From JANLTX01 sp049840835 (lineage in GTDB: Bacteria; Armatimonadota; Armatimonadia; Armatimonadales; Armatimonadaceae), in NCBI GenBank assembly GCA_049840835.1, contig JASGJG010000003.1, positions 744,001 to 808,000 of the forward strand: DNA of 64,000 nucleotides, read 5' to 3'. This document shows, in pieces, positions 34,533 to 42,597 of the stretch. The notes beneath the pieces are model-generated. The model was not told the origin of the DNA and made no database searches. It saw only the letters and a program-made list of their open reading frames with translations. Numbering within the stretch: the stretch's first letter is position 1; the number at the start of each line of letters is the position of its first letter. The position numbers and the translations under genes are program-made.

Positions 34533-35597
34533 ATGGAAACCATGCGCGCCAATGTATTTCGAGGTGTGAATCAGATCGGTATCGAGGAAGTGCCGAAGCC
34601 GCGTGCCGGTGCAGGCGAGGCGGTGATCAAGATTACGCTGACCACGATCTGCGGCACAGACCTGCATATCGTGCGGGGCGAGTATCCGGTAGAGCCGGGG
34701 CGGATTATTGGGCATGAGCCGGTCGGTATCATCGAGGAGCTAGGGCCGGGCGTGACCGGGTACGAAATCGGAGACCGGGTTCTGGTAGGGGCGATTACGC
34801 CCTGTGGGCAGTGCTGCGGCTGCCTTTCGGGGCATCTTTCCCAGTGCGGTCACGGCGGGGGCTACGAGGCTCTGGGTGGCTGGCGGTTCGGTAATACCAT
34901 TCACGGCGCGCAGGCGGAGTACCTGCTGGTGCCCTACGCGCAGGCGAACCTGACAAAGATTCCGAAAGGAGTCTCCGATGAGCAGGTAGTTCTGCTGGCC
35001 GATATCGCCTCTACCGGGGTCAGCGGCGCGGAGTCAGGCGGAGTGCAGATCGGGGATACGGTAGTAGTCTTCGGGCAGGGGCCTATCGGGCTGTGCGCAA
35101 CCGCCGGGGCTCAGCTCCGGGGCGCCGCGCTGATTATTGGGGTGGATACCGATGCGCACCGCCTGAAGATGGCTCGGCTCATGGGGGCTGATGTGGTTCT
35201 GAACCCGAAAGAGCAAGATGTGGTAGCCGAGGTGAAGCGGCTTACGGGCGCTGGGGCAGATGTGGCGATAGAGGCATTGGGCATTCAAGAGACGTTCGAG
35301 AGCGCCCTGCGCTGCCTGCGGCCCGGCGGCACTCTCTCCAGCCTGGGGGTTTACTCCGGCAAGCTCCAGATGCCGTATGAAGCGTTCGCCGCCGGGCTCG
35401 GGGACCACAAGATAGTCACCACTCTCTGCCCCGGCGGTAAGGAGCGGATGCGGCGCTTGATCGAGATGGTGCGCTATGGGCAGGTGGACCTGACTCCGCT
35501 GCTCACCCACTCATTTTCGCTGAATGAAGTCACGGAAGCCTACGGGCTGTTCGGGGAGCGCCAGGACAACGTACTCAAGGTCGCTCTTCGGCCCTGA
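34533..35597 (+). CDS. Zinc-dependent alcohol dehydrogenase (isopropanol dehydrogenase-like)
   Basis: A 354-residue medium-chain dehydrogenase/reductase. The catalytic zinc ligands are the Cys in T-I-C-G-T-D-L-H, the His-Glu pair in RIIGHEPVGII, and Asp in the later L-L-A-D-I-A-S-T-G. The structural zinc lobe is CGQCCGCLSGHLSQC. The Rossmann motif is GDTVVVFGQGPIGLCAT, followed by G-V-D-T-D for cofactor choice. It resembles NAD(P)-dependent secondary alcohol or formaldehyde-type dehydrogenases; reversible oxidation of a short alcohol in the cytoplasm is likely. It is probably cotranscribed with the gene ahead of it and is followed by a strong terminator. The universal stress protein gene converges on it. 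Confidence 0.9.
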   Translation: METMRANVFRGVNQIGIEEVPKPRAGAGEAVIKITLTTICGTDLHIVRGEYPVEPGRIIGHEPVGIIEELGPGVTGYEIGDRVLVGAITPCGQCCGCLSGHLSQCGHGGGYEALGGWRFGNTIHGAQAEYLLVPYAQANLTKIPKGVSDEQVVLLADIASTGVSGAESGGVQIGDTVVVFGQGPIGLCATAGAQLRGAALIIGVDTDAHRLKMARLMGADVVLNPKEQDVVAEVKRLTGAGADVAIEALGIQETFESALRCLRPGGTLSSLGVYSGKLQMPYEAFAAGLGDHKIVTTLCPGGKERMRRLIEMVRYGQVDLTPLLTHSFSLNEVTEAYGLFGERQDNVLKVALRP

Positions 35598-35614
35598 GCT
35601 AAAACCTACCCAAA

Positions 35615-35651
35615 AACAATGGGCTCTGCTAAAGAAGCAGAGCCCATTGTT
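35615..35651. terminator. Strong bidirectional terminator
   Basis: A perfect 16-bp stem (35615-35630 with 35636-35651), 5-nt loop AAAGA, between the convergent alcohol dehydrogenase and universal stress protein genes. T-rich sequence on the plus strand is short (TTGTGTT). Confidence 0.85.
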
Positions 35652-35664
35652 GTGTTGGTCCTGG

Positions 35665-36561
35665 TTATCCGTTGCGTACTATCAGAACCGATGTCGAGGC
35701 GGTCAGCGCTTCGCGCAGGGCGACCGAGCCGAGAGTGAGGCACTCCAGAAGCCCATGCCCCTTCGCGCCTAGAATCAGCAGGTCTGCCTCGCTGGCTTTT
35801 AGCTGTGCCGCTATGGCTTCATGAACCGGCAAGATAGAGAGCACCGAGTCGATCTGCGTGCAGGCAGGATGGAAGCAGTTCGAAAGCCGGGTGGCCAGAG
35901 CCTCGTTTCGGGCTAGAAGCTGGTCGTGTATCGCCCGTGTGGGGGAGAGACCCATGGCGGGAAGCAGAGGTTCCATAGCCTTCAGGCGGTCTTCCGGGTA
36001 GGCGGTGAGTAAAGTCAGGTGGGAGATGCCCCGCGGCCAGAATCGCATGAGCTGCCCCCAGCACTGGTCTGCGTACTCAGAGTGGTCGGTGGCCAGCACC
36101 ACACGCAGGGGGCGCTCCGCCGCTCCTGTCTGAGGCCGGGCAATCAGAAGGCTCTGGCGTGCTGTGAGAACCAGCCCCCGTGCTATGCTGCCGATCAGAG
36201 GTGCCAGCCGGGGATTGCCTTCCTGCCCGTTGATCGCTATCAGGTCCACTCCGGTCTCATTGGCATGGTGGAGTAGCTCCGCTATCGGGCTGCCCCGGAG
36301 CACGGTCGGGCCTACAGCCGCATCGCCAAGCTCCTGCGCCGCAGCCTTCACAGCTTTGTCCGCACGGCACATATCCACCTGAAGCGCTTCCGCTAGCATC
36401 TCGGGTGCATAGCCACCCTCTGGCTCCCAGCCGGGAAACGCGGGCGGCGGAACCACCCGCACCGCCTCTATCTGCGCGGCATTGAACCGCAGACGCTGCA
36501 GCAACCGCAGAGCAGGCATCGCCGCCACATCCAGAATATCTGTACCAAGAAGAATCCTCAT
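35665..36561 (-). CDS. Universal stress protein with tandem Usp domains
   Basis: A 298-residue protein of two Usp folds. The first opens with RILLGTDILD, and the second with LRVVLATDHSEYADQ after about 150 residues. The C-terminal nucleotide-binding loop is DLLILGAKGHGLLECLTLGS (G-x2-G-x9-G-S/T type), so the second domain is likely to bind ATP. The equivalent loop in the first domain is degenerate (D-L-I-A-I-N-G-Q-E-G). Tandem Usp proteins are typical of low-oxygen or redox stress regulons. An element identical over 22 bp lies 44 bp ahead of its start and 45 bp ahead of the gene at 37043-37669, which implies shared control. Confidence 0.88.
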   Translation of the reverse strand: MRILLGTDILDVAAMPALRLLQRLRFNAAQIEAVRVVPPPAFPGWEPEGGYAPEMLAEALQVDMCRADKAVKAAAQELGDAAVGPTVLRGSPIAELLHHANETGVDLIAINGQEGNPRLAPLIGSIARGLVLTARQSLLIARPQTGAAERPLRVVLATDHSEYADQCWGQLMRFWPRGISHLTLLTAYPEDRLKAMEPLLPAMGLSPTRAIHDQLLARNEALATRLSNCFHPACTQIDSVLSILPVHEAIAAQLKASEADLLILGAKGHGLLECLTLGSVALREALTASTSVLIVRNG

Positions 36562-36604
36562 AACATGCCTCCACCTTTAGCATAGGCAGGCGAACGGCTC
36601 CGGG

Positions 36605-36626
36605 CATCCGCGAAACGGGGGATATA
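36605..36626 (-). promoter_or_regulatory. Shared upstream element, copy 1 (before universal stress protein)
   Basis: On the minus strand this reads TATATCCCCCGTTTCGCGGA followed by TG. It is identical to 37714-37735 over 22 bp and lies at the same distance (44 against 45 bp) from the start codon. ATCC and GGAT form the ends of an 18-bp partial dyad. Confidence 0.6.
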
Positions 36627-37042
36627 TAGCGCTCCTTGGGCGGAGCCTGATCGTCCGTGCCAATATCCGTCTTTTGGGGGATACGGCGGAAGGCTAACAG
36701 AGGTAATACTAAAGCGTCAGTAGTGGCAGGGCGTAGCCGATTTTAAAGAGGTCGGAGAGGGTGCGTTTCGTGTTCTACTGGCTCGACCGGATCGGTGGAA
36801 CGTCGTGGTCGGTTCCCGGCAGTCATACCGACCCGGTCCAGAGGGGATATCCTGGCGATTCTCTCACTCTCGTTGCCAGGATGGGCCGGGCCGTGACCTC
36901 CCTAACCTATCCGGCTCGGCTCTGGGGCCGGGGAGCAGTGGGGCACACGCTCCCTGGCCCGTCGTCTGCTCGGAGTAACAGTGTCGTCGCTCCGAGCAGG
37001 CATCTTTCGAATCGCGCCGTTTTCCTAATTTTCCTGACAGGC
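36627..37042. other. Intergenic region with a third operator-like half and a hairpin
   Basis: No gene is supported here. A third, weaker copy of the shared element (ATCCG, six bases, GGGGGATA) lies at 36665-36683. A 10-bp stem joins CTGCTCGGAG (36966-36975) to CTCCGAGCAG (36990-36999) without a T-run. The block 36740-36960 is GC-rich with repeated CCGG/GGTC words. Short frames occur, but none has a ribosome binding site. Confidence 0.4.
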
Positions 37043-37669
37043 TCAGGAGAGAGTGACCGCCTGGTGCAGCCAGTCCTCTCCTGTTAGCTGAGCCAGCATG
37101 AAATGAGCGACATCGGCTCGGGAAACCGTGGCAAATGTTTGCAGTGGGAGATTGACGAGAGTTCTATACCGGCCTGTCAATGCTCCGTTGGTCAGGTTTA
37201 CGGGGCGAACGAGCACCCAATCCAGGCCGCTTTCCCGAACCGCCTTTTCCTGTGCGCGCTTGGCATCGAACAGACGCCGCATGGGTGGCAGAGAGGCTGT
37301 GAGCTTCCAGAGCCAGGGCACCGCCAATGGGTTCTCCGCCAGTCCGGCGCCAGTCTCCACCACAAGGCGCTTCACCTTATGCTCCTGCATGGCGCGCACT
37401 ATGTTTTTCGTTCCTGCACTCAGCACCTCGCTACCCGGACCGGGTGGCGCACCGAGCGCCACCAGCACAGCATCGTGGCCAGAGACAGCGGCGCTGACTT
37501 TGGCATAGTCTCTCACATCGCCTGTGAAGCATGTCAATCTGCCCGCCAGCGGGGCAAGCGCTTCCCGATTCTTATGAATAAAGGCAGAGGCGGCATGGCC
37601 TCGGTCCAGCAGCTGCTGAATGAGCTGCACACCTGTTCCGCCCGTGGCTCCAAAGACTAGCACTTTCAT
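37043..37669 (-). CDS. NAD(P)H-binding protein (atypical SDR)
   Basis: About 208 residues. The dinucleotide-binding motif is MKVLVFGATGGTGVQLIQQ at the very start, followed by T-G-D-V-R-D (acidic end of the third strand), DAVLVALGAPPGPGS and V-E-T-G-A-G-L. This is the atypical short-chain dehydrogenase group (NmrA/BLVRB/YwnB-like), which uses NAD(P)H to reduce flavins, quinones or biliverdin, or senses redox state. The frame extends to 37714, but the ATG at 37669 starts exactly at the Rossmann strand and gives the same spacing to the shared 22-bp element as for the universal stress protein. It is followed by an ATPase gene on the same strand 77 bases upstream. Confidence 0.82.
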   Translation of the reverse strand: MKVLVFGATGGTGVQLIQQLLDRGHAASAFIHKNREALAPLAGRLTCFTGDVRDYAKVSAAVSGHDAVLVALGAPPGPGSEVLSAGTKNIVRAMQEHKVKRLVVETGAGLAENPLAVPWLWKLTASLPPMRRLFDAKRAQEKAVRESGLDWVLVRPVNLTNGALTGRYRTLVNLPLQTFATVSRADVAHFMLAQLTGEDWLHQAVTLS

Positions 37670-37713
37670 ACGACTATCCCCTTTTCGTGATAGCCCTACA
37701 CGAGGCTGTCCCA

Positions 37714-37735
37714 CATCCGCGAAACGGGGGATATA
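37714..37735 (-). promoter_or_regulatory. Shared upstream element, copy 2 (before NAD(P)H-binding protein)
   Basis: Identical over 22 bp to 36605-36626 and placed 45 bp before the start at 37669. It lies just past the ATPase stop (37747), that is in the 77-bp gap between the two minus-strand genes. This supports a separate promoter for 37043-37669. Confidence 0.6.
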
Positions 37736-37746
37736 GCTTTTACAGC

Positions 37747-39594
37747 TCAGGCATAGTCTGAAAGGGGAGTGCGGGGGAAGGCGACGCGGAGGGCATTGAG
37801 GACAGCGAGGATGTCGATCAGCTCCTGAGCTACGGCACCTACTACCGGGGTGAGGTGGCCGGTAGCGGCGAAGAGCATTCCTATCAGACTGAGAGCCATA
37901 CCCCCTATGGCGCTCTGGAGCGCGATGGTCCGCATGCGTCGCCCAAGGTGCAGAAGAATATCCACTTTGGCCAGCGAGCTATCCAGAATCACCGCACCAG
38001 CAGCTTCCCCCGAGATCTCATTGCTGGAACCGAGCGCGATTCCCACAGTGGCGGCGGTGAGCGCCGGGGCATCGTTGATACCGTCGCCCAGGAAGACTGT
38101 GGGGGCTTTCGCAGTCTCCATTCGTACCAGGGCTAACTTCTGCTCCGGACTCTGACCGGCGAAGACCTCCGTGATACCGACTTGCTTCGCAACATAAGCA
38201 ACCTCCGCCTCTCTGTCTCCCGAGACCAGCAAGGTGCGACGAATCGCGTGTCGGGCGGGCAGGTGCCCGATGAACGGCTTGCCTTCAGGACGCGGTTCAT
38301 CGCGGAATCGGAATGTGGCGGCATACGCGCCATCGATGAGGATAACGCACTCCAGGCCGGGAGAGACGGGCGGCAGCTTTTCGACCAGCTCCGGAGCCAG
38401 CTTGCCTCGCCCGGTGATATGGAGTGTTCGCCCACCGACAATAGCCCGCAGACCATCGCCGGGAAGCTCTCGGACCAGATCGACGTTTTTCAGCGGCTGC
38501 CCGGCTTCTGTGGCGGCCTCCAGAATCGCGCGGGAGAGGGGATGCCGGGAGTAGCGGGCTATGCTGGCTACCAGGCCCAGCAGGTTCGTTTCGGGAGCGC
38601 CGCCTTCGGCCAGCAGAGTCTCGGTGAGCTTGGGCCGTCCATAGGTCAGAGTCCCGGTCTTATCGAAGATCGCTACCCGGCAGGCGCTCAGCTTCTCTAA
38701 AATCGCCGGGTCCTTGATCAGAATCCCCTGCTTCGCTGCCAGGGAGATCGCCCCGAGGATGGCGACGGGTATCGCAATGAGCAGCGGGCAGGGGGTGGCT
38801 ATCACCAGCACGGTCAGAAAGCGCAGGGGACTATGCGCCGCTATTCCTGCCGCCAGTGCCAGGCTGACCGCGAGCGGAGTGTACCAGGCGCCGAGCTGGT
38901 CACCCAGGCGCCGCAGCCGGGGGCGATGCTGCTCCGAATCTCGCATGACCTGCAGAATCCGGGCGTATCGGGAGTCTGTGGCGACCTTCTCGCAGCGAAT
39001 GGTCAGGGCTGCCTCGCCATTGAGCGCGCCAGAGAGCACGGCGGAGCCAGGGGTCTTGGGCACCTGGTAGGGCTCTCCCGTGAGGTAGGACTCATCCATG
39101 GAGCCGCTGCCCTCCAGCACGGTCCCATCTACCGGGCAGAGTGCGTGTGGGAACACCACCAGCACATCGCCTATCCTGACCTCGGCCAGTGGGATATCCG
39201 AGAGCGTAGTACCGTCTTTGCGCTTCGCCAGAGTCGGCATTCGGCGGGCCAGTGCCTGAAGGACCGATGACGCGGTGCGGGTGGCATAGGCTTCCAGAGC
39301 CTCGCCGCCAGAGAGCATGAGCACCACCAGCGCCCCGGCCAGATACTCGTGGAGCAGCACCGACGTAACAATAGAGATGCCCGCCAGCAGGTCCGCCCCC
39401 AGCTCCCTGCGGAAGACCTTGCCCAGCAGCTCGAACACCAGTGGAACGCCGCCTAGGAGCAATACGGCAAAGAGTGGCACGCTCGCTCCCTGCCCTGAGA
39501 CTCCGAAGCCGTAGCGCAGGGCAAGATATAGTGTGATGCCGACTAGGGAGAGCAGAGCGATTAGGAGCTTCTGATTCTGCAGAAGCGCTCTCAT
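37747..39594 (-). CDS. P1B-type heavy-metal ATPase with TPCP motif
   Basis: A 615-residue P-type ATPase. The ordered motifs are YLTGEP (actuator), IATPCPLLIAIP (transmembrane metal site), DKTGTLTYG (phospho-Asp), SRHPLSRAI (His-Pro of the nucleotide domain) and LGDGINDAPAL (hinge). No N-terminal Cys-x2-Cys metal domain is present, and six to eight membrane helices are predicted. Thr-Pro-Cys-Pro in place of CPC or SPC points to the P1B-5 group, whose studied members are linked to nickel or iron export. The substrate here is inferred. The neighbours (tandem Usp, Zn-alcohol dehydrogenase, NAD(P)-binding protein) suit a low-oxygen or redox-stress setting. Confidence 0.9.
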   Translation of the reverse strand: MRALLQNQKLLIALLSLVGITLYLALRYGFGVSGQGASVPLFAVLLLGGVPLVFELLGKVFRRELGADLLAGISIVTSVLLHEYLAGALVVLMLSGGEALEAYATRTASSVLQALARRMPTLAKRKDGTTLSDIPLAEVRIGDVLVVFPHALCPVDGTVLEGSGSMDESYLTGEPYQVPKTPGSAVLSGALNGEAALTIRCEKVATDSRYARILQVMRDSEQHRPRLRRLGDQLGAWYTPLAVSLALAAGIAAHSPLRFLTVLVIATPCPLLIAIPVAILGAISLAAKQGILIKDPAILEKLSACRVAIFDKTGTLTYGRPKLTETLLAEGGAPETNLLGLVASIARYSRHPLSRAILEAATEAGQPLKNVDLVRELPGDGLRAIVGGRTLHITGRGKLAPELVEKLPPVSPGLECVILIDGAYAATFRFRDEPRPEGKPFIGHLPARHAIRRTLLVSGDREAEVAYVAKQVGITEVFAGQSPEQKLALVRMETAKAPTVFLGDGINDAPALTAATVGIALGSSNEISGEAAGAVILDSSLAKVDILLHLGRRMRTIALQSAIGGMALSLIGMLFAATGHLTPVVGAVAQELIDILAVLNALRVAFPRTPLSDYA

Positions 39595-40151
39595 AGCGAT
39601 GCCCGGCGCATAGCCCGTACCATGATAATTCGGTTTTTATAAATAGAGAGCATTGTTTCGCTTGCCTGACATAAGGCTCTTATCCTGTCAGGTTAAGTCA
39701 ACGGAGTCCGCTGTGCATCCGCGAATTGGCCGAAATGGACCTGTGGCAGAGAGCTGCCGAACAGTGGAGAACAGAGCCGGGTCGTGTATAGAGGCCAATA
39801 GAGATTGCGACCCGGCCCTGGCTGGTTCAACAAGGGATGCCTACCAGCGAACCCCATAGTATCCGCGATTATTCGAATGTGCTAAAAGTTAAACATTTAC
39901 ACATATGTATGACTTCGACTTTGTTTCTCTTGTGAGCAAGGATATACAGATTCCCCTGACGGGTAATGGCAGTGGAATTTATTACACCTGCGGCGTTGTC
40001 TTCCAGGGCCATTTAACCGAATTTTCACAGTACAGCGATAGGATGAAATGGATAAAAAAATTATACCCGCCTCGATTTGCCTGATTGACAGATGGTTTCC
40101 GGGTATTCTTAAAGTGGTGTTAAGAGGCCCTGCCTTAGAGAGAAAGTGACG
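39595..40151. other. Intergenic region with an inverted repeat at 39665-39692
   Basis: About 550 bases between divergent genes. CCTGACATAAG (39665-39675) is complemented by CTTATCCTGTCAGG (39679-39692), an imperfect dyad about 70 bp ahead of the ATPase start, so it may be an operator or leader hairpin for that gene. From 39880 on the DNA is AT-rich. No protein-coding frame is convincing. Confidence 0.4.
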
Positions 40152-40580
40152 ATGAAAGATATAGACGAAGAGATTAGGAAATCATTCGAGGCAGCTATGG
40201 AGAGCCTTCCGGACAACGAGGCGGTCCTGGCGCGCTGGCTGATGAAGGACGAGATGGTGAAGCCGGGAGGGGGCCTTGAGAGCCTCATGGCGGAGCTGCG
40301 GGCCGACCTGAACGAGATCGATGAGCACTACCCACTGGTAGTCAACCCGGACTTTGAGCCCGACTCCCAGGCGCAGATGCTATGCGCCCGCCTGGCAGCG
40401 CTCATGGAGCATGAGAGTGTCCAGCCAGCTACTGTGGCGCTTGCCCTTCGGGCGGCGCTGGTGGGTATGGAGCGGCGCCGAGTGCCCGTACTGCGGCAGC
40501 GCCTGGTATCCACGGTTCAGCTACTTATTGGCGAGCTGATCTATCTATCGTCCCCTGTAGGCGTCGGCGAAGGAGAGTAA
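40152..40580 (+). CDS. Helical hypothetical protein
   Basis: About 142 residues, nearly all helix, acidic in the first half (EEIRKSFEAAMESLPDNEAV, E-S-L-M-A-E-L-R-A-D-L) and basic in the second (VGMERRRVPVLRQRLV). No membrane segment or Cys cluster beyond one C. The ATG at 40152 is used; the frame opens six bases earlier. A soluble helical-bundle protein of unknown role. It ends about 100 bp before the arsenic operon and is probably independent of it. Confidence 0.55.
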   Translation: MKDIDEEIRKSFEAAMESLPDNEAVLARWLMKDEMVKPGGGLESLMAELRADLNEIDEHYPLVVNPDFEPDSQAQMLCARLAALMEHESVQPATVALALRAALVGMERRRVPVLRQRLVSTVQLLIGELIYLSSPVGVGEGE

Positions 40581-40677
40581 GCGCTTTCGTAGGCGCTCTC
40601 TCTTCGGCCTGAAACTTCCTATTTGACAGCTCCCGCTTCTGTGGTAATATCATTTCGTTATTTAGAGAAATGAAGAA

Positions 40678-41058
40678 ATGACAGAGGCGAATTTGGACTA
40701 TGCGGCTATGTTCAAGGCGCTGGGCGATCCTACACGCCTGCGTATCTTCGAGTACCTGCGCTCCTGCTGCTGTGGCAGGGCGGCGGTAGACGAAACCACC
40801 GGCGATGCCCGAACTGTTCTGGACATAGATTCTCCCACAGTCGGCGAGGTCTGCTGCCAGGTGACTGGTTCGGACAGAATCACATCCTCTCTCTCTACCC
40901 ATCTCAAGGAGCTACGAACTGCCGGGCTGATTCACATGGAGCGGCGCGGCAAGTACATGCTCTGCTCGGTGAACCCGCAGGCCGTGACCCTGCTCGCACT
41001 CTACTTTTCCCAGGAGCCAGACGCTCCTCAGGAGACCCGGAACAATGGCTGTTGCTAA
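40678..41058 (+). CDS. arsR: Arsenic-responsive ArsR repressor
   Basis: A 126-residue winged-helix regulator. The N-terminal helix MFKALGDPTRLRIFEYL is followed by a Cys cluster (YLRSCCCGRA), an insert of about 20 residues and V-G-E-V-C-C-Q; the recognition helix is ITSSLSTHLKELR. The Cys groups are well placed to bind As(III). It sits at the head of arsR-arsI-arsC-aquaporin, and its 3' end overlaps the next gene by 14 bases. Upstream, GTTATTTAGAGAAATGAAGA overlaps the start region and ATTTCGTT lies just ahead; these AT-rich half-sites are a plausible operator. Binding of arsenite would release the repressor. Confidence 0.9.
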   Translation: MTEANLDYAAMFKALGDPTRLRIFEYLRSCCCGRAAVDETTGDARTVLDIDSPTVGEVCCQVTGSDRITSSLSTHLKELRTAGLIHMERRGKYMLCSVNPQAVTLLALYFSQEPDAPQETRNNGCC

Positions 41059-41533
41059 GACCCATGTCTCGCTCAATGTGAGCGATGTCGATTCCTCTGT
41101 GGCGTTTTATGAAGCGTTCTTCGGGGTGCAGGCGCACAAGCGACGCCCCGGCTATGCCAACTTCGACCTGGACACCCCGGCGCTGAAGCTGGCCCTGAAC
41201 CAGGGCGGCGCGAATACGGGTGGTGCCCTCAACCACCTGGGCGTGGTAGTGGACTCCATAGACGATGTGAATGCGGCTCGGGAACGCCTGGGCGCCGCCG
41301 GGCTGATCGACTTAGATGAAGGCGATACCGTGTGTTGCCATGCCCGGCAGGACAAGGTCTGGGCGCGCGACCCGGATGGCAATGCCTGGGAAGTCTACAC
41401 CATCACTGATGACATGATGGATGGTGCCTTCGAAGCGCCCCCGACCGAAGGCGAGTGCTGCACAAAGACCGAGGCCACCTGCTGCGGAGTAGCGCTGCCT
41501 ATGGCCGCTGGCGCCGGGTGCGGCTGTTCGTGA
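41045..41533 (+). CDS. arsI: ArsI/CadI-like vicinal oxygen chelate protein
   Basis: A 162-residue protein with two glyoxalase-like beta-alpha-beta-beta-beta halves. Metal-ligand positions are His in KTHVSLNV, His in LNHLGVVV and Glu in N-A-W-E-V-Y-T. The signature VCCHARQDKVWARDPDGNAW is that of the ArsI/CadI family; ArsI breaks the carbon-arsenic bond of trivalent organoarsenicals using iron and oxygen. The Cys-rich tail (GECCTKTEATCCG, G-C-G-C-S) could bind arsenic. It overlaps arsR by 14 bases and arsC by four. Whether it has lyase activity or only binds metal is not shown by sequence alone. Confidence 0.87.
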   Translation: MAVAKTHVSLNVSDVDSSVAFYEAFFGVQAHKRRPGYANFDLDTPALKLALNQGGANTGGALNHLGVVVDSIDDVNAARERLGAAGLIDLDEGDTVCCHARQDKVWARDPDGNAWEVYTITDDMMDGAFEAPPTEGECCTKTEATCCGVALPMAAGAGCGCS

Positions 41534-41937
41534 TAACGATTCTCTTTGTCTGCGTGCACAACGCCGGGCGCTCTCAGATGGCTGAAGCGCTGGTGAACCA
41601 CTACGCCCGTGAGCGTGGGCTAGATGTAATCGGGGAGTCAGCAGGGACCGTGGCGGGCACGCAGATAAACCCGGTGGCTGTGGAGGTTATGCAGGAGCTG
41701 GGCATCTCCATGGAAGGCCAGGCCCCAAAGCAGCTCACCCAGGAGCTGGCGGACCGCGCCGATAGGAAAATCACCATGGGCTGCGGGGTAGAGGCAGATG
41801 CCTGCCCGGCCCGTATCTACTTCACCGAAGACTGGGGCTTGGATGACCCCAAGGGCCAGCCTATAGAGGCAGTCCGCACAATCCGCGACCAGATTCAGGC
41901 ACGGGTGCTGGCGCTGCTGGCTGAGCTGGCCCCATGA
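41530..41937 (+). CDS. arsC: Arsenate reductase, low-molecular-weight phosphatase type
   Basis: About 135 residues. The catalytic P-loop C-V-H-N-A-G-R-S (Cys-x5-Arg) lies directly after the first strand; later Cys residues occur in T-M-G-C-G and A-D-A-C-P, which can form the disulfide relay used by thioredoxin-linked ArsC. Asp in E-D-W-G-L-D-D is the general acid. It reduces arsenate to arsenite in the cytoplasm. The start is GTG at 41530, overlapping the arsI stop (GTGA), which gives the P-loop the normal position. The next gene overlaps by four bases (ATGA). Confidence 0.92.
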   Translation: MITILFVCVHNAGRSQMAEALVNHYARERGLDVIGESAGTVAGTQINPVAVEVMQELGISMEGQAPKQLTQELADRADRKITMGCGVEADACPARIYFTEDWGLDDPKGQPIEAVRTIRDQIQARVLALLAELAP

Positions 41938-42578
41938 AACAGAAAGCGCTGGGGGAGCTACTGGGCACCTTCGGCATCGTCTTTGCGCCGGTAGCACTCT
42001 CGGCATCGGGAAAGCTGCCGGGGGGAGATAGCTCTCTGGCTGCCGCCGCCTGGGTATCGGGGCTGGCCGTGCTGGCCATGATCTACACCCTGGGCCATGT
42101 GAGCGGAGCGCACTTCAACCCTGCCGTGACTCTGGGCTTTGCCGCCAGTGGCCGGTTCCCCTGGAAGCAGGTGCCGGTCTATGTGCTCTCCCAGCTCGCC
42201 GGAGCGATACTGGCGGCGGCGCTGGCAGCTGCGATATTTGGCAAAGGCGCCTGGGGTGTGCACGTGCCCCACGCCTCGCTGCTCTCCTGCTTCCTATTAG
42301 AAGCGCTGCTCTCGTTTTTCCTGATGCTGGTGATTATCTCGGTGGCCACGGATGCCAGGGCGGCAGGGGGATTCGCGGGCACGGCCATCGGGCTGGGTGT
42401 GGTGTTCCTGGTCTGGATAGGCGGCCCGGTGACGGGGGGCTCCATGAACCCCGCTCGCTCCCTCGGCCCCGCACTCCTCTCCGGTGGCCCCGCACTCGCC
42501 AACTGCTGGCTCTACATACTCGCCCCGTGCCTGGGAACAGTCCTCGCCGCCCGGCTCTATGACGCTCTCAGAGAGTAG
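41934..42578 (+). CDS. MIP/aquaporin-family channel in the ars operon
   Basis: A 214-residue membrane protein with six helices and the two NPA boxes: SGAHFNPAVTLG and GSMNPARSLGP. The pore arginine follows the second NPA. Position in an ars operon with arsC and no ArsB or Acr3 fits the aqpS arrangement known from some rhizobia, where an aquaglyceroporin lets arsenite made by ArsC leave the cell. The final helices end in A-A-R-L-Y-D-A-L. It overlaps arsC by four bases (ATGA). Substrate inferred from context. Confidence 0.9.
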   Translation: MKQKALGELLGTFGIVFAPVALSASGKLPGGDSSLAAAAWVSGLAVLAMIYTLGHVSGAHFNPAVTLGFAASGRFPWKQVPVYVLSQLAGAILAAALAAAIFGKGAWGVHVPHASLLSCFLLEALLSFFLMLVIISVATDARAAGGFAGTAIGLGVVFLVWIGGPVTGGSMNPARSLGPALLSGGPALANCWLYILAPCLGTVLAARLYDALRE

Positions 42579-42597
42579 ATCTCTTTCCGCCTCATCG

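Noticed and set aside
33563..34552. Minus-strand extension of the 32216-33562 frame by about 330 codons
   Set aside because: It is antisense to the DUF6544-like and alcohol dehydrogenase starts, lacks a ribosome binding site, and a clear signal peptide begins at 33562.
36740..36960. GC-rich block considered as a riboswitch or small RNA
   Set aside because: No conserved riboswitch core could be recognised and no second copy exists for comparison.
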